A stretch of DNA of 64,000 bases from Carposina sasakii. Taxonomy: Eukaryota; Arthropoda; Insecta; Lepidoptera; Carposinidae. The position numbers were made by a program, and so were the translations under genes. Positions 12,701 to 25,600 of this stretch are shown piece by piece. The notes under the pieces were generated by a model. That model saw only the letters and a program-made list of their open reading frames with translations. It did no database searches and was not told the origin of the DNA. Numbering within the stretch: position 1 is the stretch's first letter; the number at the start of each line of letters is the position of its first letter. The stretch lies in the NCBI GenBank assembly GCA_014607495.2, contig CP053154.1:9238001-9302000 (forward strand), given 5' to 3'.

Positions 12701-15347
12701 AATAAAAGGAACCTACGCACATAATTTCAGACTCGAAATCACATGTTTATTTTTCCAGATATTATGGAGAATTCCTAAATATGTGATTTCGAATCTCAAG
12801 TTTTGGAAATAGGTTCTCTATCTATAGTGGGCTATTAAGATAGCTTTTCGCTTAACATACCCTTTCTGTTACACTCTGGATACAGGTAAAGCCATAGCTA
12901 CATCCTAATGTCCTTTCTGTAGCTGTAATGTAAAACTACTTATTTTGCACGAATACCGAAAATGGGATAAGAGTAAGTAGGTGATAACGATGATGATTGT
13001 AAAATAAAAATAAACTTACGTAAAATACTCTTCTGCCGGCGGTCTCCTCAGAGCTACATCCGCCAACGCAGCGATGTCATGAAGAGCAGCATACGTCTGG
13101 TTGTAGCAGTGCCGCAGGTAGTACGTGCCGTTGCGGGCTTCACACAAGTCTGCTTCCTCATAGGAGTAGCAGTCTGTAAAGATACGAGTATTTTCATTTA
13201 AATACATAAGGAGAATATCAGTGCTGTTTCAACTATCCTTATATTTTCTTGGAGATGTAACATAAATTGCAAACTATGACTTACGTTCAGTGCTCCAGTC
13301 GGCATCGCAATTTTGCCAAGGCAGCTGGTAAAATATACTCGCGAAGGAAACGACCATGTAGTAGATCGTCCAAGCTATTATGAGGTTGTAGTACAGCATG
13401 ACAATGCAGGAAACGATGACCATGCCGTAGCCCAGGCCGCGGAAGAGGGGGCAGAAGCGGTTGTACACCGCCACGGGGCCCAGTGCTGCGTATTGCCCGA
13501 AGGACAGCTCCATAAACATTAATGGCAAGCCCGCTATGATGAGCATCACCGTGAACGGGATTAAAAAGGCCCCTGAAAGTAAAAGTTGTACTTACTCACT
13601 AGGAATGCATATCTAATCTACTCTCCATGGAAATATCCAAAGACAACTCAGAAGATTCGTTCTGTGATCTGTGGAAATAGCTAATTGTTGTTGTATTATT
13701 ATATAGGTATATGCTACATAATAGGTAGGTACGAAAATTGGAATCTACTCATATGGCTATAGGTAAGTAGGTAAAACAGCCGATAACGATGATGCTCTCA
13801 GTAGTTACGTAATATAGCTGATTACGTTACGTTACACCTTTCATTACCAAGACCACTTGCAACGTTAATTTTCTCACATGTGACGTGCATTTTATACCTA
13901 CCTACCTACATGTATGCATTATAACCTCAAAATGGCTACATTTCCACTCTTACGGCTCTTGCGTTATTTTGATGTAAACTACAAACATAACTGCCATTAC
14001 CGGAGTTCGATCAATTACTCTTATTTGCATACATACAAGCATTGACAAACATTCATTATCTCAGTTTCACGTTTCTAATATTTTAAGACATTGGCTTTAC
14101 GTGCATCGCGATGCAAATAGAAAATAGTGCTGGGATATAAGTGTGTGGTATGTGTGCGAGGGAGTGTGTGTGTAGATGTCTGTGTAATGGGTGTTTGCCT
14201 GAAATAAACGAAATATTATTAATATTAGTACGATGCCTGAAAAAGTCAGGTTTAACAATCGAGTCTATCTGCGCTCGCGCATACGAAAATTTTATTTGGT
14301 TTAATTTTATCCCTGAGTAGGTCTACCCACCAGTTGCGGCTCTGCCAATACTATGACGATCATGGGAACATCCTTACCTCCTCCATTGTTATAACAGAGG
14401 TAGGGGAACCTCCAGACGTTGCCGAGCCCCACGCTGTAGCCCAGCAGGGACAGCAGGAAGTCGAACCGGCCGGTCCAGTTCCCGCGCTCGGGCTCCGCAT
14501 CGGCCCCGTCTCCGCCAGTCTCACCCATCTCTTCCTTACACTGTTATATAAAAACAGGAGGTGTTTTCAGGGTAACGTAAAATAAATCTTTTAATTTTGC
14601 TGGACGGGTCAACATAGCTTAGCTTTAAAAGTTAAGTTACATGAATAGAGTTACCTAAACCTCTGGATGAAGCTTATGTTCAGCTTGGGAGAGGCCTATG
14701 TTCAGCAGTAGTGATCAATATGTACCTAACAGTAAATAATACTTATAATCAAAATAAGGGTTTAAAAAAGACGTGTCATACGAGCCCTGTCTTGTCCTTC
14801 GCCTTTCTCAATTTATCTGGCGCTGGTTTGTTATGGAACGTTATATTAGCATACTCGTAAAAGTGCATTTAAATTAGAATTTGCCATGAATCTAACTCGC
14901 TACGATACTTTTCGTTTATAAGTTTTTGAATAACCGCACTCGCTTTCTTATGATTCCCGCTGCATTGTAGAGTCTCGTCTATAGGCATAGGCTACTTTTT
15001 CCCAAAAATAATAACCACTACGGTGTAGATGGAACATACAATGTCTGTTTATTACTTATGCGATTGTAGATTTGATAACAAATGGTTTCAGTCAACAAAT
15101 AATTACCACACCTGCATCAGCTGTAAAGCCAGCTGAATAATATCGTGGTTACTTTCAGCATTTATAATCATGATGATCATATAGGTATATCCGATCAATC
15201 GATGATATGAATGATATTTGACAAAAATCTACCATTAAACAAAACCCCATTATATAGGTCGGCAGATATACTCACATCTGCATATTTTAAATCCATTGCT
15301 GGAATATTTGTCGTCACCGAAGGGATGCTGTTCGATGGCTTCTCCAT
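9712..15347 (-). CDS. SLC6 Na+/Cl--dependent transporter, glycine-transporter type (12 exons)
   Basis: Plasma-membrane symporter that couples uptake of an amino acid to Na+ and Cl-. CDS exons: 15347-15276, 14540-14378, 13572-13285, 13173-13020, 12504-12372, 12149-12015, 11897-11794, 11700-11463, 11394-11266, 11062-10853, 10332-10159, 9858-9712. All phases match and give 648 aa, a normal family length. Twelve membrane segments. TM1 carries [14 protein letters not shown], with the Na+ and substrate sites. The second outer loop has two N-glycosylation sequons (NGT, NQT) and paired cysteines. TM6 carries [16 protein letters not shown], closest to glycine and B0,+ carriers and unlike GABA or monoamine carriers. 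TM8 carries [10 protein letters not shown]. The C-terminus has the family RPTDEWGP motif. The start is the only in-frame ATG after an upstream TGA. Substrate is inferred; a broader neutral amino acid carrier is possible. Confidence 0.93.
9930..9947 (+). repeat. (CA)n microsatellite
   Basis: A run of about nine CA units, in the last intron of the SLC6 gene. Confidence 0.9.
10526..10697. mobile_element. MITE in SLC6 intron (172 bp)
   Basis: Inverted ends read TGACCAACGTTAC and, on the other strand from the far end, TGACCAGCGTTACG, both followed by a GTGTAATGT block. The whole piece can fold as a hairpin around two copies of a GTATCATACG-like core. No clear target-site duplication; superfamily not assigned. 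Confidence 0.7.
12662..12884. mobile_element. Diverged copy of the 'TATGTTAAGCGAAA' hairpin MITE
   Basis: Shares 'ggtatgttaagcgaaa' at one end and its complement 'cttttcgcttaacataccc' at the other with the elements at 16869 and 20569, plus the internal 'gaaatcacatgtttattttt' block. Ends are eroded. It lies in the SLC6 intron between 12505 and 13019. Confidence 0.75.
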
Positions 15348-15504
15348 CCTGATTGTGCTTTTATGACTATTTGAGTACGAACTGAGCCACAATCATTATG
15401 TCAGTGGCCACTGAAGTGTTGAAGACACCCGTGACCATTACACGACACATTACACTCACGAGCTACGGTCAGGTCGATGCGAGCACATCAATATATACTT
15501 TTAC

Positions 15505-15510
15505 TTTATA
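15505..15510 (-). promoter_or_regulatory. Candidate TATA box of the SLC6 gene
   Basis: TATAAA on the minus strand about 160 bases upstream of the start codon, with a second AT-rich 'tatata' run just downstream. Position is reasonable for a core promoter with a 5' UTR of about 130 bases, but no initiator motif is decisive. Confidence 0.3.
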
Positions 15511-15559
15511 AATAGTGCAGAGAAGAGTTTAGCGAAACGAATTAACTAAAGCAGACAAC

Positions 15560-16868
15560 TTAAATGTACAAGACGAAAAACACAAAACGCAGGAACGCGC
15601 AGATGTCAAGTTTCGCATCGACCGAACTCTGAATGAACATCTAGGTCAATATCAAGCCTCCGCGCCCTACCCGCCCGCGTTCCCCTAATTTCCTCCACTT
15701 GGCACATGTATGGATGTTGTCCTAATGATTGTCACATAGCGTTGGTCAGGGGCAATCGTGCATTTCTGAAACGTCATGGGAAAAGACACACTGGCATCGT
15801 TGAGTTGTTTAGCCAATTATTACAAAGATGTCTGTTTTACTAGAGAAAAATATTTGATTTGTTTTTATCTCTATTTTTACAATGATTTAGAATTAATTAA
15901 AAGTAATCTTACTAATTCATAATATTAGTAGGAAACGTGAAAGGTTGTAAGATTGACGATTGTATACCGAGTATGTATACTCGTATGATGTAAAGATGTC
16001 TGAATGTTTGTCACTATTTCGCGTGAAAACAACCCAACCGAATCGGATAAAACTGGACAGTTTAATGTAGTTTATGTGTATCTCAAGTTTTAGTTAAATT
16101 AGTACTACATATTCGAATTCCTATATGAACTTTCATAAATCTTAAGTTGAAATTAAATTACAAACCCTGTAAACACCGTGAACATCAGTGTAGAAATTCG
16201 GTAATTTACTAATGGATTTGTCTGATTTGAAAATATGATTTACCTACTTATGTAAGTAATAGAATTTAAGTTTCCGACCAGCTCCCCGAGGTATAAGTAG
16301 GTAATAAGGAAACGGGCTGGACCCACCAGTTACATAACATCCTGCTTACCTACTTAAAAAACTATTATACTAAAATCCTGTAATAGGTTAGTATATTACG
16401 CAAATCAATACTAATTTTTTATCAATTTTGCGAAAATAAAAGGAATGTGCTACGAACGGCTACGAACACAGTTTCCCTAATAAGTTGCTACGTAATACTA
16501 CGGCGTAGCATTCGTAGTTATTCGTAGCATATAACGGTTTGTCCATAAAAAAAACCTTAAAAACTAATTTTCCTACCTGATCTGAGGCGAGGGCTTAGAC
16601 CAGTCTTTCCCAAAGTGGACGATAACGCCCCCTCGTGGGCGTTGTAGGCCTAGATAGGGGCAGTTAAGGTGACTCCGTGCTCAATAATAATTCCTAAACG
16701 CATGTACCTACTGAGTTCTTTTATTAAAGTTTCGAGAAAGTTTTACGCAATTTGTGAGTCCCATGGATTTCTTGAAATCAACATAGATAGCGAACAATGT
16801 TTCAAAGCTTCAACGTAACAGTTATTCCAAATTCAAATTGGATAGTTCATCGCTCACACTTTGCCTAT
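15560..16868. other. Upstream spacer of the SLC6 gene, no gene seen
   Basis: Mostly AT-rich with a modest GC patch near 15650-15690. The segment around 16600-16680 ('cagtctttcccaaagtgg…gggcgttgtagg') resembles a known type of dispersed repeat head but has no visible partner end. No coding frame is supported. Confidence 0.4.
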
Positions 16869-17130
16869 ACAGGATGTAACAAAAAGGGTATATTAAGCGA
16901 AAAGTTATGTAAATAGCCCACTATAGAGAACCTATCCACAAAATTTGAGACCCGAAATCACATGTTTATTTTTCCCGATAGTATGGAGAATTTTTAAATA
17001 TCTCAGAAATTTTCATACAATCTTGAAAAATAAAAATGTGATTTCGAGTCTCAAATTTTGTAGATAGGTTCTTTATAGTGGGCTATTTACATAGCTTTTC
17101 GCTTAACATACCCTTTTTGTTACATCCTGT
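16869..17130. mobile_element. TA-flanked hairpin MITE, copy 1 (262 bp)
   Basis: Ends read CAGGATGTAACAAAAAGGGTAT when the right end is read on the other strand, within a TA repeat on each side. The two arms are complementary over most of their length ('aatcacatgtttatttttcc' against 'aaaatgtgatttcgagtc'). The TA flank fits a Tc1/mariner-like target. The copy at 20569 is nearly identical in plan. Confidence 0.8.
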
Positions 17131-17145
17131 ATAATATATTTGACA

Positions 17146-17425
17146 CTAGTGGACGCCTGCAACTCCGTCCGCGCCCGATCGTACATACTGCATAACAAAC
17201 AAAATGTCGAAATTATCCGGGATAAAAATGTTACATTTTTATTTACAAAAATGAAATATTATAAGTAACAGGGTGTTGGACTAAAATGTAATCCTAGCAA
17301 AGTCCACTGTTATTCTTATATGTAAGCTATATTATTGTGAAGTTTCATTAAAATCCATTCAGTAGTTTTTGCGTAAAAGAGCAACAAACATACATACATC
17401 CTCACAAACTTTCGCGTTTATAATA
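17146..17425 (+). repeat. Dispersed repeat, CCGCGACTCCGTCCGCG family (variant tail)
   Basis: Head 'actagtggacgcctgcaact', then 'tcgaaattatccgggata'. The second half differs from the 6482 copy: 'ccattcagtagtttttgcgt…aaactttcgcgtttataata'. It is a subfamily variant or a composite of two related repeats. Confidence 0.65.
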
Positions 17426-17762
17426 TTAGTCAGATTATTATGAGTGATTGAAATGTGTGCGTTTGCCAAATTATCTGCAAAGTGGTAGAAAAAGGAACTA
17501 CAGTCACCACGTTGAAATATCATTTCGTTCGGTAACACACGGCGACATCTTCAGTTTACTAATAAGTTGGTAAATCGACTAGAGAAATGTGACACACATA
17601 CGAGTAACTAAGGGTTTTCACATATGCTGCGGTGTCGATTCACGATGCGACGTTAAAACGTTATAATTCATCCTGCCTTGTATCGACGCCACGGGTGGGT
17701 AAATAAATATCTTATCAATATTCTTTGCTCGAAAACACACTATTCACTTATTACGATGGGCG

Positions 17763-17777
17763 CGGCGGCGGCGGCGG
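17763..17777 (+). repeat. (GCG)n microsatellite
   Basis: Five GCG/GGC trinucleotide units in otherwise AT-rich DNA. Confidence 0.8.
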
Positions 17778-17924
17778 AATATATTCTATAAAATAAGCAT
17801 TCATAGGTAATATTAAATAAATATAGAATAACAGTATAAGTTCACTATGATACTGTTGTAGTACATACATATATGAATTACATATTGAAATTCAATACAT
17901 ATTGAAAAGCGTTCGCTAAAACTT

Positions 17925-18672
17925 ATGCAGAACTTCCTACCCATATCGGCCAAGATCACGTTAGTCAACGCTCTGTTGCTCCCAATCATTGACTATGCTG
18001 ATGTCTGCTACCCAGATATTACAGAGGAACTCTTAGATAAGTTGGACCGCCTTCTCAACATGTGTATTATAATTTTTGGATTGCGTAAATATGGCCACAT
18101 ATCCCAATATCGTGCACAGCTAAACTGGCTCAATATTAGACATCGACATAATCTTCACCTACTTTCCTTCTTGTTCAATACCCTGAACCATCCTCATGCT
18201 CCCCAATATATTTCCGAACGCTTCGAGTTCTTCTCCTCCTGCGATAGACCACTCCGGTCTAGCCGCAATAAAACCCTCAGTAAGCCCGAGCGCAATGCTG
18301 CTTTGTATTCTGACACTTTTACTGCTACTGCTGTTTTCGCTTATGGAACGATCTACCAGTAACGATTTGGGAGTCTTTTCATGTGGAGGTATTCAAGTCG
18401 AGAGTAACTGAGCACTACAGGAGAGAACCTGGTCCATGTCTAATGTCGTATTATGTAAAAGTAAGTATGTACTAATTATAGAATTAAGTGTGCTTAGCTA
18501 CTAGTGTTTGTTATTTAATATTTATTTTTATGTATAGCCTATCTTTAAAATTGTTTTGTCCATTGCGTTACCTGTACATTCTCACCACAAATATTTGTTG
18601 ACTGGTAGAGAATGCTGCATGGCATTAAGTCCGCCATTGTACAAACCTTTAGACGTGCAATAAAAAAAATTT
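17925..18672 (+). pseudogene. Non-LTR retrotransposon 3' fragment (RT C-terminal end plus 3' UTR)
   Basis: A 145-codon frame encodes the end of a jockey/CR1-like reverse transcriptase: 'LLLPIIDYADVCYPD' is the usual post-catalytic motif of such elements, followed by the thumb and connecting region. The frame is lost near 18360, where a WNDLP-like motif continues in another frame. The 3' UTR ends in 'cgtgcaataaaaaaaattt' at about 18660. A 5'-truncated, dead insertion. Confidence 0.8.
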
Positions 18673-20122
18673 AAAAAGCGTCATCTGGTTTATTCCAGTA
18701 ATGCCCCGCATCAATGCAGGTCAAATATTGCCATAACAATTTTACTGTCTCAAGTACTCGTAACTGCCCAAGACTCAATGATTGCCACGTTTGATCTTGC
18801 GTCCCGCGATTTCCTAATACTCGTATCTAGTTCCTTTAGTTCCTTTCCAACCTAATATGAATTTACCCTTAGATAATAATGTCAGCCAATAAATAGTCAG
18901 TTAAAATTTGACAGAGAAAAATAACAGCGCGGGAAAACGACTGACATAAACCTAGCGTCGATCAAGGCCGTAGGCCCACTGAGGGAGGGTGGAGGGACGT
19001 TTATTTCCATACAAATATGAGCGGGGACTAGCTCACTCAAAGAGCGTAAGCGACAAAACATATTTTCGCGTTTTAATTAAAAACTACACAATATTTTTAA
19101 AATGTGCAACAATACGTTTTTAGAGTAGGTATGTTTAGACAAGTCTATTGATACAAAAATTGAGGCTTTAAAATGAACAAATCGCTCTGGTTTGCCTGTA
19201 AAATGAACAAATTTGATAAAATAGAGGTATCTTTAACACAGTTGTTTATCGTAAAAGTCTATGAATCGTGTTTCTGCAACCACAGAAAATAAGATAATAT
19301 AGTATAGAATTCGATTATTAAATATCACTTTCCTATATATTGTAATGGCTGAGAAAAATCGACTTAACTAACGCCAATTTTAGCGATTCGTCATCTTAAG
19401 GTTACAGAAAAAAATAGCGCAACCAATATGCTATTGACATTTTTAAGGTGAAATAAAAATGGGGGGCGCTACTGTATTTCAAAGTGGGCGTTAGATGAAT
19501 AAGTTTGTAAACCTCTGGCTTTAGACAAACATAGCGTTTCGATCGAATCGATAAAAGTTCGTTATCGTGACATTTGGTCCAATTGAAGGCTTCCATTTTT
19601 CGTACGTTTAGACATGATGAACTAGTGCTCAAGCCTCGGAAGAAGAGTTATAATAACGAACGTTAATGCGTTAATTCTATTCTATTCTATTAACTATAGG
19701 TATATTATTTATGGCCGCGTGGTGCCGGCAGAGTAGAATTCGTACCACCCCATTTCTGCCCGTGGGTATCGTACGAGGGGATTAAGGCAGCAGCGCCTCC
19801 CGTATTGACAACATAGTCCATAAACTGACTTTAAAAAAATTTTACCGACTTCAAACTTTAACTAAAAAGCGATAAATAACGTAACTAATTTATCTACTTA
19901 ATACATATTAAATATCTAATATTATTTAAATATTTACAACTTAATACCTACCTAATACTTTAACAAAGTCATCTTTAACTATTTAAATATTTATAATTAT
20001 CACTTATTTTTTTTATTTAACCGATTTATAAATTAAACTAATAAGTTTTTTTTTAAGTCAGTTTATTTCTCGATTTTCAGTTGTGTTAATGCGTAGTGGG
20101 CTTAAATAGATGCTAGTTTATA
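18673..20122. other. No gene seen
   Basis: AT-rich spacer. A segment near 18960-19050 ('agggagggtggagggacg…gagcgtaagcgac') and another near 19710-19800 are GC-richer and repeat-like, but neither has recognisable ends or motifs. Open frames are short and without domains. Confidence 0.4.
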
Positions 20123-20499
20123 CATGGTGATTTTTGGTCGTCGACGTTCCCGAAAACTACGTAATCTCCTCATCATCAAAATTTTTCTCCTTGGAAGCAT
20201 ACCTGGGAAGTGTCTGGTTTCCAAAATATTAGGGTCCAAAGTTGAGTAAATAGACTGCATGTTTCTGCATAAATGCACATAGACGCGCTTAGCAAGATTT
20301 TTCACGAGAAATAATTAATATCTGTCTATGAAAAACTAGCATAAACACTGGACACTATAAATTTCGCCGATCAAGTAATAAAAAAATTGTTTCAACAAAA
20401 TTTACATCGTTTCTCAGCATTTTTTTTGGCATAAACTTACTTTATTTGATGTATAGAGTACGTACCCTTAGCTAAGGGTGGCAACAAAAAAACATTCTG
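20123..20499. mobile_element. MITE of the 'GGTCGTCAACGTTCCCG' family, copy 1
   Basis: Collinear with 20929-21286 and 41577-41957. Contains 'gttcccgaaaactac', 'tccaaagttgagtaaatag', 'ttctgcataaatgcacatag' and the far end 'gtggcaacaaaaaaacattctg'. Ends are CAxGxTGATTTTT and its complement, between TA dinucleotides. Confidence 0.8.
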
Positions 20500-20568
20500 T
20501 ATACTTAAGGATTTCATCGTTAACATCTCAGGAGTACCCGTATAAGTATCACGTTAGCCCTACATATA

Positions 20569-20828
20569 CAGGGTGTAACAAAAAGAGTATGTTAAGCGAA
20601 AAGCTTTGTAAATAGCCTACTATAGAGAACCTATCCACAAAATTTGAGATCCGAAATCACATGTTTATTTTTCCCGATAGTATGGAGAATTTTTAAATAT
20701 CTCAGGAAATCTAATACAATCTTGAAAAATAAAAATGTGATTTCGCGTCTCAAATTTTGGAAATTGGTTCTCTATAGTGGGCTATTTATACAGCTTTTCG
20801 CTTAACATATCCTTTCTGTTACATCCTG
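20569..20828. mobile_element. TA-flanked hairpin MITE, copy 2 (260 bp)
   Basis: Same family as 16869-17130. Ends CAGGGTGTAACAAAAAGAGTAT and CAGGATGTAACAGAAAGGATAT (other strand), flanked by TA. The arms are complementary for most of their length. Confidence 0.8.
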
Positions 20829-20928
20829 TATAGTTTCCATCGACCAATTGCAGTACTGTCCCCCAACTCCTAACCGTTAACGTTTTTCATAGACAGATAT
20901 TACCTAATTATGAGTATACAGGATGATT

Positions 20929-21286
20929 TTTGGTCGTCAACGTTCCCGAAAACTACGGAATCTCCTCATCATCACGATCATTTTTCTCCATGGAAGCATA
21001 CCTGGGAAGTGTCTGGTTTCCAAAATATTAGGGTCCAAAGTTGAGTAAATAGACTGCGTTTTTCTGCATAAATGCACATAGACGCGAATTTTCACGAAAA
21101 ATAATTAATATCTGTCTATAAAAAAACTAACATAAACACTAGACATTATAAATTTCGCACGATCAAGGAATTTAAAAAAATTTTTCAAAAAAAAATTTTT
21201 TTTCCCAGCATGTTTTTTGGCATAAACTTACTTTATTTCATGTATAGAATACCCTTCATTAAAGGTGGCCACAAAAAAACATCCTG
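20929..21286. mobile_element. MITE of the 'GGTCGTCAACGTTCCCG' family, copy 2 (358 bp)
   Basis: Intact ends: CAGGATGATTTTTGG at the left and CAGGATGTTTTTTTGTGG on the other strand at the right, inside TA duplications. Over the body it aligns with copies 1 and 3. Confidence 0.85.
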
Positions 21287-21289
21287 TAT

Positions 21290-21600
21290 AAGAGGAAGTT
21301 TGAAAGTTGCGCCGATCACAGACAAGTTACGAAGTAACATATTATTCATCTGAGGAAGTAACCGTCTGTCTTGGTACGGGCATGTAGGGATGAAAGGCAT
21401 ATTTTACAGAGAGAAAGAAGGAAGAGGTAGACCAAAGAAGTGTTGGATGGACTGTGTGAGGGAGGATACGAGTATGCGTGTACTGAGAGTGAGAAATGAG
21501 ATGGATGACGGATAATAGGGATGAATGGAAGAAAAGAACATATTGCGCCGACCCCAAATAAATGGGAACAGGCCAGGAAGATGATGACGAGATATTAATT
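21290..21600 (+). pseudogene. RTE-like LINE 3' fragment
   Basis: Contains 'gaaagttgcgccgatcacag', 'cgtctgtcttggtacgggc', 'ggaagaggtagaccaaagaa' and the terminal 'tattgcgccgaccccaaata…gcaggaagatgatgac', the same 3' end as the LINE at 24744. The peptide LSWYGHV type motif is interrupted by small indels. No intact frame. Confidence 0.75.
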
Positions 21601-21624
21601 ATTACTCGTGAAAAAAAAACGCAG

Positions 21625-21760
21625 TCTATTTACTCAACTTTGGATCCTAATATCTTGGGATCCAGACACTTCCTAGGTACTATGCTTCCATGGAAAAAAA
21701 ATGATTGTGATGGTGAGGAGACTCCGTAGTTTTCGGAATAAAATAGAAAAAAGTCAGGTC
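21625..21760 (-). repeat. Inverted fragment of the 'GGTCGTCAACGTTCCCG' MITE
   Basis: On the minus strand this reads 'ttccgaaaactacggagtct…ccatggaagcatagtacct' and 'ccaaagttgagtaaatagac', matching the internal part of the MITE copies at 20123 and 20929 in the opposite orientation. No ends are present. Confidence 0.65.
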
Positions 21761-21960
21761 ATAGCTCGTAGGATGGAAACTATAGAAGTTCATTTACCAA
21801 TTTACAAAATCCTACTCGAATTTGAATCAACTTCCACCTATAAAAGGGTAAATAAAGGTAAAAAGAACTATGTAGCGAGTAGTTCATTTCTCAACTTAGG
21901 TAGTTCTAAAATATTGTATCTTGTGTGTTTATTTTCTGTGTACAATAAATAATTAATAAT

Positions 21961-22620
21961 AATAATAAGTAGTAGGTATGATAGGGCATCCCGTAGAAGA
22001 CATAACATTGAGGTAGTCAAAGTTCTTTGGAAAAACATCGTAATTATTTCCCCCAACTTGTTTCTAACTTGGCATGAATACTCAACTCACTTAGTATTTT
22101 TCTGTTCGAGTACAACCTTGCCTATTATCTCACACATTGTGCCGTTAAATATAAATATACCTACAAGCAATGTCAAGGTTAATGTGTTTACGTAAAATGT
22201 CTATCTACTATGAATCAAAGAACAAGTCGCTAGCTAGGTCTAATCACCGATTTTTCCATTTACGTCGGCACGTTGTAGGTACATGTAGGTAGACACATTC
22301 TTGTTGCTGAATTTACATGAAAACCCATTTATACACTTTGTAAACCACTTTAATAAAAATCGATTTAAAGCACCATATAACCCTATAATTTACAAACAAA
22401 ATATTAATAGGCATGTTGATCAACAACTTGGTCCCAAATACAATCACAACGATGTATGTATTGGTAACATAATACATAACTTTCTTTGTACTTCAACAAA
22501 TACAGGAAACATTCTCGGATACATTATTTTCAATAAGCAAATACGTTTAACAAAATAGGTGGTAAAAAAGTTTTCACTTTTCCTTATGCCTATTTGTGTT
22601 GTTTGAGTGTTGGTGGCGCC
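21961..22620. other. Spacer downstream of transaldolase, no gene seen
   Basis: AT-rich. An 85-codon frame at 22301-22558 is Asn/His/Ile-rich with no motif and overlaps the presumed transaldolase 3' UTR on the other strand, so it is not counted as a gene. Confidence 0.45.
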
Positions 22621-22623
22621 ACT

Positions 22624-25600
22624 TTACTTCTTCAGCATCAGAGACTTGATGAGGGACTCGAGTTTCCTGGTGTCGGCCGCAAACTTCCTGATGCCGTCCG
22701 AGAGTTTGTCTGTTGCCATTTGGTCTTCATTCAAGTGCCAGCGGAACTGAGCTTCGGTGAGGGAGATCTTCTCGATGTCACTTTGTGCTGCCAGTTTTGG
22801 GTCGAGAGCCTGTATAAAATGAAAATTACGCTATAATTTTATCATAAAGCAATGTCTCTGTACCCAATGGTTTGCAGGAAGAAATCTCTTTTTGAGATAA
22901 GCTCGCCTTTGTACTATTTCTGGTTCAACATACTGTCTATACTATGTGTATAAATATTATGTGTACAATAAAGAATAAGAATAAACCAAGTTGATATAAG
23001 TTGTGACTATTTTAAATCATTAATTTTTTAATGATAATTTTTTTTTATTAATTAATTAATTAATAATTTTATAATATTTTAAATCAATCAATGAATTAGT
23101 ATATGATGAATAGTAGTCAAATCCATTAAATACTATATCTACATTCCATTAAAAGAACACCATTTTATGACCTCAAAATGTAACAATTTGCAGTAGACAC
23201 TGGTAAGTACTGCTAATTGACTGCGAAATTTTATCTTGTAAACATAGATTTTTTTGTATTGTATTTACACTATCACTATTAATTAATTCTGGAATGTAAT
23301 CTAGCTATCTGTAGCATACCTATCTCAATAATGAGTCACAAGAATGTTGTTTGTTATTCTCACTTCAAAAAAAAATAGGCAATAAAACATATAGTGCATA
23401 GACCAGTTTAGTACAGAGCCTTTCTTTGGCTAAGGGCCATTGCATATCAAAGTTTATCATTGTCTGTGCTCTCATGGTGTGCATGTACTCTAACACACCC
23501 ACCTTTTTCAAGGGCTCATCACTGTTAGCCAACTCCTCGAGGAGTTTAGGGCTGATGGTTAGCAGATCACTGCCGGCTAGTTCACGAATCTCTCCAGTAT
23601 TCCGGAAAGAGGCGCCCATAACCTGTGTCTTGTAGCCAAACTTCTTGTAGTAGTTGTATACACGAGTAACAGACAACACACCGGGATCCTCTTTAGGATC
23701 ATAGGTTTTCTTTGTATGCTCCACATACCTGTAAGTTAGTGTGTAGTAATTAAGAGGTTGCCTCACTGTAGACAAACTGACATCATTCTATGAATCATCA
23801 TAATTATAATGTCCTAATATATTAGTTAGTAATAACTATTTTGTTGTTGGTATTCCCTAATAATGGACTAACATCATTTCAAAATCTGACACCCATAATC
23901 AGTGACGTGATTTTCATCTAAGCAAACATACATGAGGGAGCCAAGGAGACAGAGATCATGGATCTGAGACAGAGATCATTTGCCAGTTCTTTGAATAAGG
24001 ACACTCTTGACCTAATACTAAGCTTAAACTTACCAGTCAAGAATTCTTCCCACAAATGGAGAAATGAGTGTCACATTAGCTTCAGCACAAGCAATAGCCT
24101 GGTACAGTGAGAACAGTAGTGTCAGATTGCAGTGAATACCATGTTTCTTCTCCAACTCCCTAAAAAGAAAGTTTTTATATTAATGTAATAACCCTGTTTG
24201 TTAACAATTTCTCTTTGCTTGCTAGGCTTGCTGGAAGAGATCTCTTGTAGAGATAAGCTTGCCATTGTACATGCATCTCTTCTTTTATGTTGTATGCCAT
24301 ATTTCTTTTGTGTATGTGCAATAAAGAATAAGAATAAAAATAATAACTATACTTTCCAGCCAACGCAAATTGGTAACTTGTCACGGCTGCATTTGGCGTC
24401 TTGTCGCCGCGGCTAGATGCAGAGCGATGAAACGCCTCGAATCTACGCAACGCTGTCGCACGACTGTCGTCGAAAGCCACTAGATTTGGCGACAAGGAGC
24501 GAGGGTGTGAGTCGCAATGTTTCGGCAGACCAATAATCAAAAGTAATGTTTTGTTTACTTACTTAGCTGCTTGGATTCCTTCCCAAGTAGAGGCCAGCTT
24601 AATAAGGATTCTTTCCTTTTTGATACCCCTTTCTTCAAACATACCAATAAGCTTAAGTGCTTTTGCTATGCTTGCATCCTTATCGAAGGAAATTCTGAAA
24701 AATTTATACAAATATATAAATATACCAATACTAAACAGATAATAACGGGTAAGGTGTACAAGACCGTAATTCGACCTGTCGTCTTGTATGGATCTGAATG
24801 CTGGACCGTAAAGAAATGCATGTAAGTGAGATGAAAATGTTGAGATGGATGTGTGGAGTTACAAGAATGGATAAAATAAGAAATGAGTATATAAGAGGAA
24901 GTCTGAAAGTTGCGCCGATCACAGACAAGTTACGAAGTAACCGTCTGTCTTGGTACGGGCATGTAAAGCGACGGGATGAAAGGCATATTTTTACAGAGAG
25001 CGTTGTGCATGAATGTGGCTGGATATAAAGGAAGAGGTAGACCAAAGAAATGTTGGATGGACAGTGTGAGACAGGATATGTGTGTACTGGGAGTGAGCAA
25101 TAAGATGACGGATAATAGGGATGAATGGAAGAAAAGTACATATTGCGCCGACCCCAAATAAATGGGAACAGGGCAGGAAGATGATGACCACTGGCGGCTC
25201 GTCCTAAGGTGCGCTGGTGCGGTGCACTCCCACCCACGAAGATTACATAGGCAATCTATATTTCTCTTTATTTATAATTATCTTTCAATTCTACTATGTT
25301 TATAGATTAGTGTCTACGCGTTCGTCTCAAGTAAGTTGTAATCTTATGTATCGAGTAGAGCTCTAGCGATCGCGCTCCAATGAAACGATATTTGGTACTA
25401 GTACTGTATTCAATGAGTGCGAAAGAGACATACCGACATAGGCCGGCGCGTGAAACGGAAGATTTCGTATGAAAAATTTGCCTTATCTGGAGCGCCGCTC
25501 ACTTTAATTCGCGTATGCCGCCACTAGAGGTCGCTTAGTCTGAGTTAGAACGCGATATGGTTGTCTTTAATGTGTTTCATTAGGTCATCTGAATTTTAAT